The notes under the pieces were generated by a model. That model was not told the DNA's origin, made no database searches, and saw nothing but the letters and a program-made list of their open reading frames with translations. Shown here in pieces: positions 39,992-41,294 of a stretch of DNA of 41,294 nucleotides. A program made the translations under genes and the position numbers. Positions within the stretch are counted from its first letter, which is position 1, and every line of letters starts with the position of its first letter. Source of the stretch: CAYVUB01 sp964454675 (GTDB lineage: Bacteria; Bacteroidota; Bacteroidia; Flavobacteriales; Flavobacteriaceae); contig CAYVUB010000023.1 in assembly GCA_964454675.1 (NCBI GenBank), positions 1 through 41,294 on the forward strand, written 5' to 3'.

Positions 39992-40954
39992 TTATTGATT
40001 TAAAAACGCATTCAACAGTGCATAAAACTTCTCCGGTTCTTCCAGATATGGATTATGCGCACTGTTTTCAAACATTTCAAAACGTGCCTGCGGCATAAAA
40101 GTTTTATACTGCACGGCAAATTCCGGCGTGGATACACCATCATAACGTCCGGCAATAATCAAGGTTTTGGCTTTGACATTTTTCAGCTTTTGCCTGTAAT
40201 CCTGGTTTATCATGCTTCCGCTTACATCAAAATCGCCATCAACACCAATGATGGATACATACACATCATTTGCCCAGCCCCGAAACTTATAATCCGGTAC
40301 ATTTTGTTTCAAGCTTGTGTTATGGTAGTAAATGTATTTGGTTGGGAAATTACCGTAAACCGTTTTTAAAGGTTCCTGGCTGGACACATAACCTAAGGCT
40401 CTTAATGAATCTACTTGTTTCCATTTTTCAGGAAAATGGGTTTTGGCATAATGGTTATAACTATCGCAATTGGCTTGCCACATTGCGCCACTATGAAAAC
40501 CGTTAATCAGCACCATTTTATCAACATTATCAGGGTATTTGATGGCATACGCCTGCGCCGGAACCGTGCCGTAGGAATGCCCTACCAGCGAAATGGTTTT
40601 GAAGTTTAACAGCTTGCGTAATTTTTCGATGAGCTCTACATCATTTTCCACCGAATATTCTGAAGTTTCTTTGGCATCATCACTTTTTCCCCGGCCTAAA
40701 AAATCAAAGAATACCACGGTATGGGTTTTGTAATACTGACCAAAATTTCCCTGCATATAGTCATGCGAATTTCCGGGTCCGCCCGGCAAAAAGAAAATCG
40801 GGTCGCCGTTGCCTAATACTTCCACATTAATTTTGTAACCGTCAATAGTGTAGAATTTTGATTCAAATTTGTCGTAGATATCCGGTTCGGGTTGAGAAAA
40901 TAAAGAGAATGGTAATACAAAAAACAAAAAGATGATACTATAAAGCGGTTTCAT
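39992..40954 (-). CDS. Exported alpha/beta hydrolase, proline iminopeptidase-like
   Basis: 320 residues with signal peptide MKPLYSIIFLFFVLPFSLFS. Alpha/beta hydrolase features: oxyanion region FFLPGGPGNSHDYM near 54-67 (the HGGPG-like motif of proline iminopeptidases), DFLGRGKSD near 84-92, nucleophile Ser127 in LVGHSYGTVPA, Asp in AGRYDGVS and His in FENSAHNPYLEEP near the C-terminus. Substrate cannot be inferred; aminopeptidase S33 or esterase are both possible. Likely periplasmic. ATG start at 40954. Confidence 0.9.
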   Translation of the reverse strand: MKPLYSIIFLFFVLPFSLFSQPEPDIYDKFESKFYTIDGYKINVEVLGNGDPIFFLPGGPGNSHDYMQGNFGQYYKTHTVVFFDFLGRGKSDDAKETSEYSVENDVELIEKLRKLLNFKTISLVGHSYGTVPAQAYAIKYPDNVDKMVLINGFHSGAMWQANCDSYNHYAKTHFPEKWKQVDSLRALGYVSSQEPLKTVYGNFPTKYIYYHNTSLKQNVPDYKFRGWANDVYVSIIGVDGDFDVSGSMINQDYRQKLKNVKAKTLIIAGRYDGVSTPEFAVQYKTFMPQARFEMFENSAHNPYLEEPEKFYALLNAFLNQ

Positions 40955-40980
40955 AATGTTATCGAATAAGGTTAAAAGAT

Positions 40981-41127
40981 ATAAAAAGAAGTTGTCTCAA
41001 AAGTACTAAAATTAGTGCTTATGTCATTCCGACGAAAGGAGGAATCTAAATAAAATCAATAATATAAGATTTCTCCACTCTGCCGCGCTACGGTCGAAAT
41101 GACACTTTTGAAACAACTTCTTTTTAT
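40981..41127. mobile_element. 147-bp MITE-like element with 24-bp terminal inverted repeats
   Basis: ATAAAAAGAAGTTGTCTCAA then AAGT at the left end (40981-41004) is the reverse complement of the right end (41104-41127) with one mismatch in 24. Nested inside are further inverted pairs: GTCATTCCGAC with GTCGAAATGAC, and GGAGGAATCT with AGATTTCTCC, plus an unpaired GC-rich segment (ACTCTGCCGCGCTACG). It codes for nothing and no target-site duplication is obvious. Internal sequence of this type (GTCATTCCGACGAAGGAGGA) recurs between genes in many Bacteroidota. Confidence 0.7.
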
Positions 41128-41139
41128 TGTGCCTTTTGT

Positions 41140-41294
41140 TTATTCGGCAGTATTGTCTTTTGTGTCTTTTGCCGGTTTTACAGGTTTCTGTTTGCCATCG
41201 GCAGTATCTTTTCCTTTTAAATACTCAGGAAGATTCATACCTGCCATATTAAACATTTCCTGTAACGGCGGTACAGATTGATACATGCCCGATA
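41140..41294 (-). CDS. C-terminal end of a protein, possibly flotillin/SPFH-like (partial)
   Basis: The last 50 codons of a gene that continues beyond the right edge. They read SGMYQSVPPLQEMFNMAGMN then LPEYLKGKDTAD, followed by a charged tail rich in Lys, Asp and Thr and ending NTAE. The PPL...AGM-LPEYL pattern recalls the tail of flotillin-like proteins, but this is a weak guess. The frame is supported by its stop codon, the smooth coding sequence and the absence of a better frame. The MITE-like element lies 13 bp downstream. Confidence 0.5.
   Translation of the reverse strand, partial: SGMYQSVPPLQEMFNMAGMNLPEYLKGKDTADGKQKPVKPAKDTKDNTAE

Noticed and set aside
41099..41281. 60-codon plus-strand ORF at the right edge
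   Set aside because: It overlaps the MITE-like end, and the opposite strand carries a better C-terminal coding sequence with a sensible stop.
1..41294. CRISPR arrays, tRNA, rRNA or phage genes
   Set aside because: No regularly spaced direct repeats with spacers, no cloverleaf or rRNA-like sequence, and no phage structural or integrase motifs were seen.

Overview
The window is a piece of a Bacteroidota chromosome, most likely from a member of the Flavobacteriia. Evidence seen directly: AT-rich DNA, repeated upstream matches to the Bacteroidota promoter box TAnnTTTG, several proteins with type IX secretion (T9SS) C-terminal sorting tails, the T9SS factor PorZ next to recO, and small families typical of flavobacteria. 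No rRNA, tRNA, CRISPR array, phage module or intact insertion sequence was seen.

Layout. 1-2060: an EcoRI-like restriction-modification pair on the minus strand, more AT-rich than its surroundings. 2160-2730: a short single-stranded-DNA-binding protein preceded by 10-bp direct repeats. 2821-6189: PEP carboxylase, a small cysteine-rich protein and ferritin, with a perfect palindrome just upstream of ferritin. 6262-10042 (minus): tex and three small envelope genes, one of which resembles the last third of cytochrome oxidase subunit I. 10074-13786: metG diverging from an S66 LD-carboxypeptidase, then yraN. 13977-18316: a TPR/HTH membrane regulator, an AAA ATPase of the DUF4143 type behind a long inverted repeat, and a T9SS-exported beta-propeller gene broken by one in-frame stop. 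18506-20594 (minus): yicC-gmk-nadD. 20728-28037: thioesterase, exported subtilase, ArsC-like protein, lipoprotein, cystathionine gamma-synthase/lyase, an outer-membrane protein and glutamate dehydrogenase. 28098-30583 (minus): an AlgJ-like/AlgI pair for polysaccharide O-acetylation. 30668-33790: porZ-recO. 33992-41294: a T9SS-tailed surface protein, secreted and outer-membrane proteins, a CNNM/CBS membrane protein, a cupin-like protein, an alpha/beta hydrolase and the 3' end of one more gene.

Most of the content is housekeeping (anaplerosis, nitrogen assimilation, tRNA charging, NAD and GMP synthesis, recombination) mixed with envelope and T9SS functions. The accessory signals are the EcoRI-like system, the ATPase with its inverted repeat, the small COX1-like protein, and many palindromic dispersed repeats. 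Two of these repeats lie in frame inside coding sequences (metG and the ATPase), two bracket yraN, and a 147-bp element with 24-bp terminal inverted repeats lies near the right edge. Family names rest on recognising sequence motifs by eye; no database search was run.
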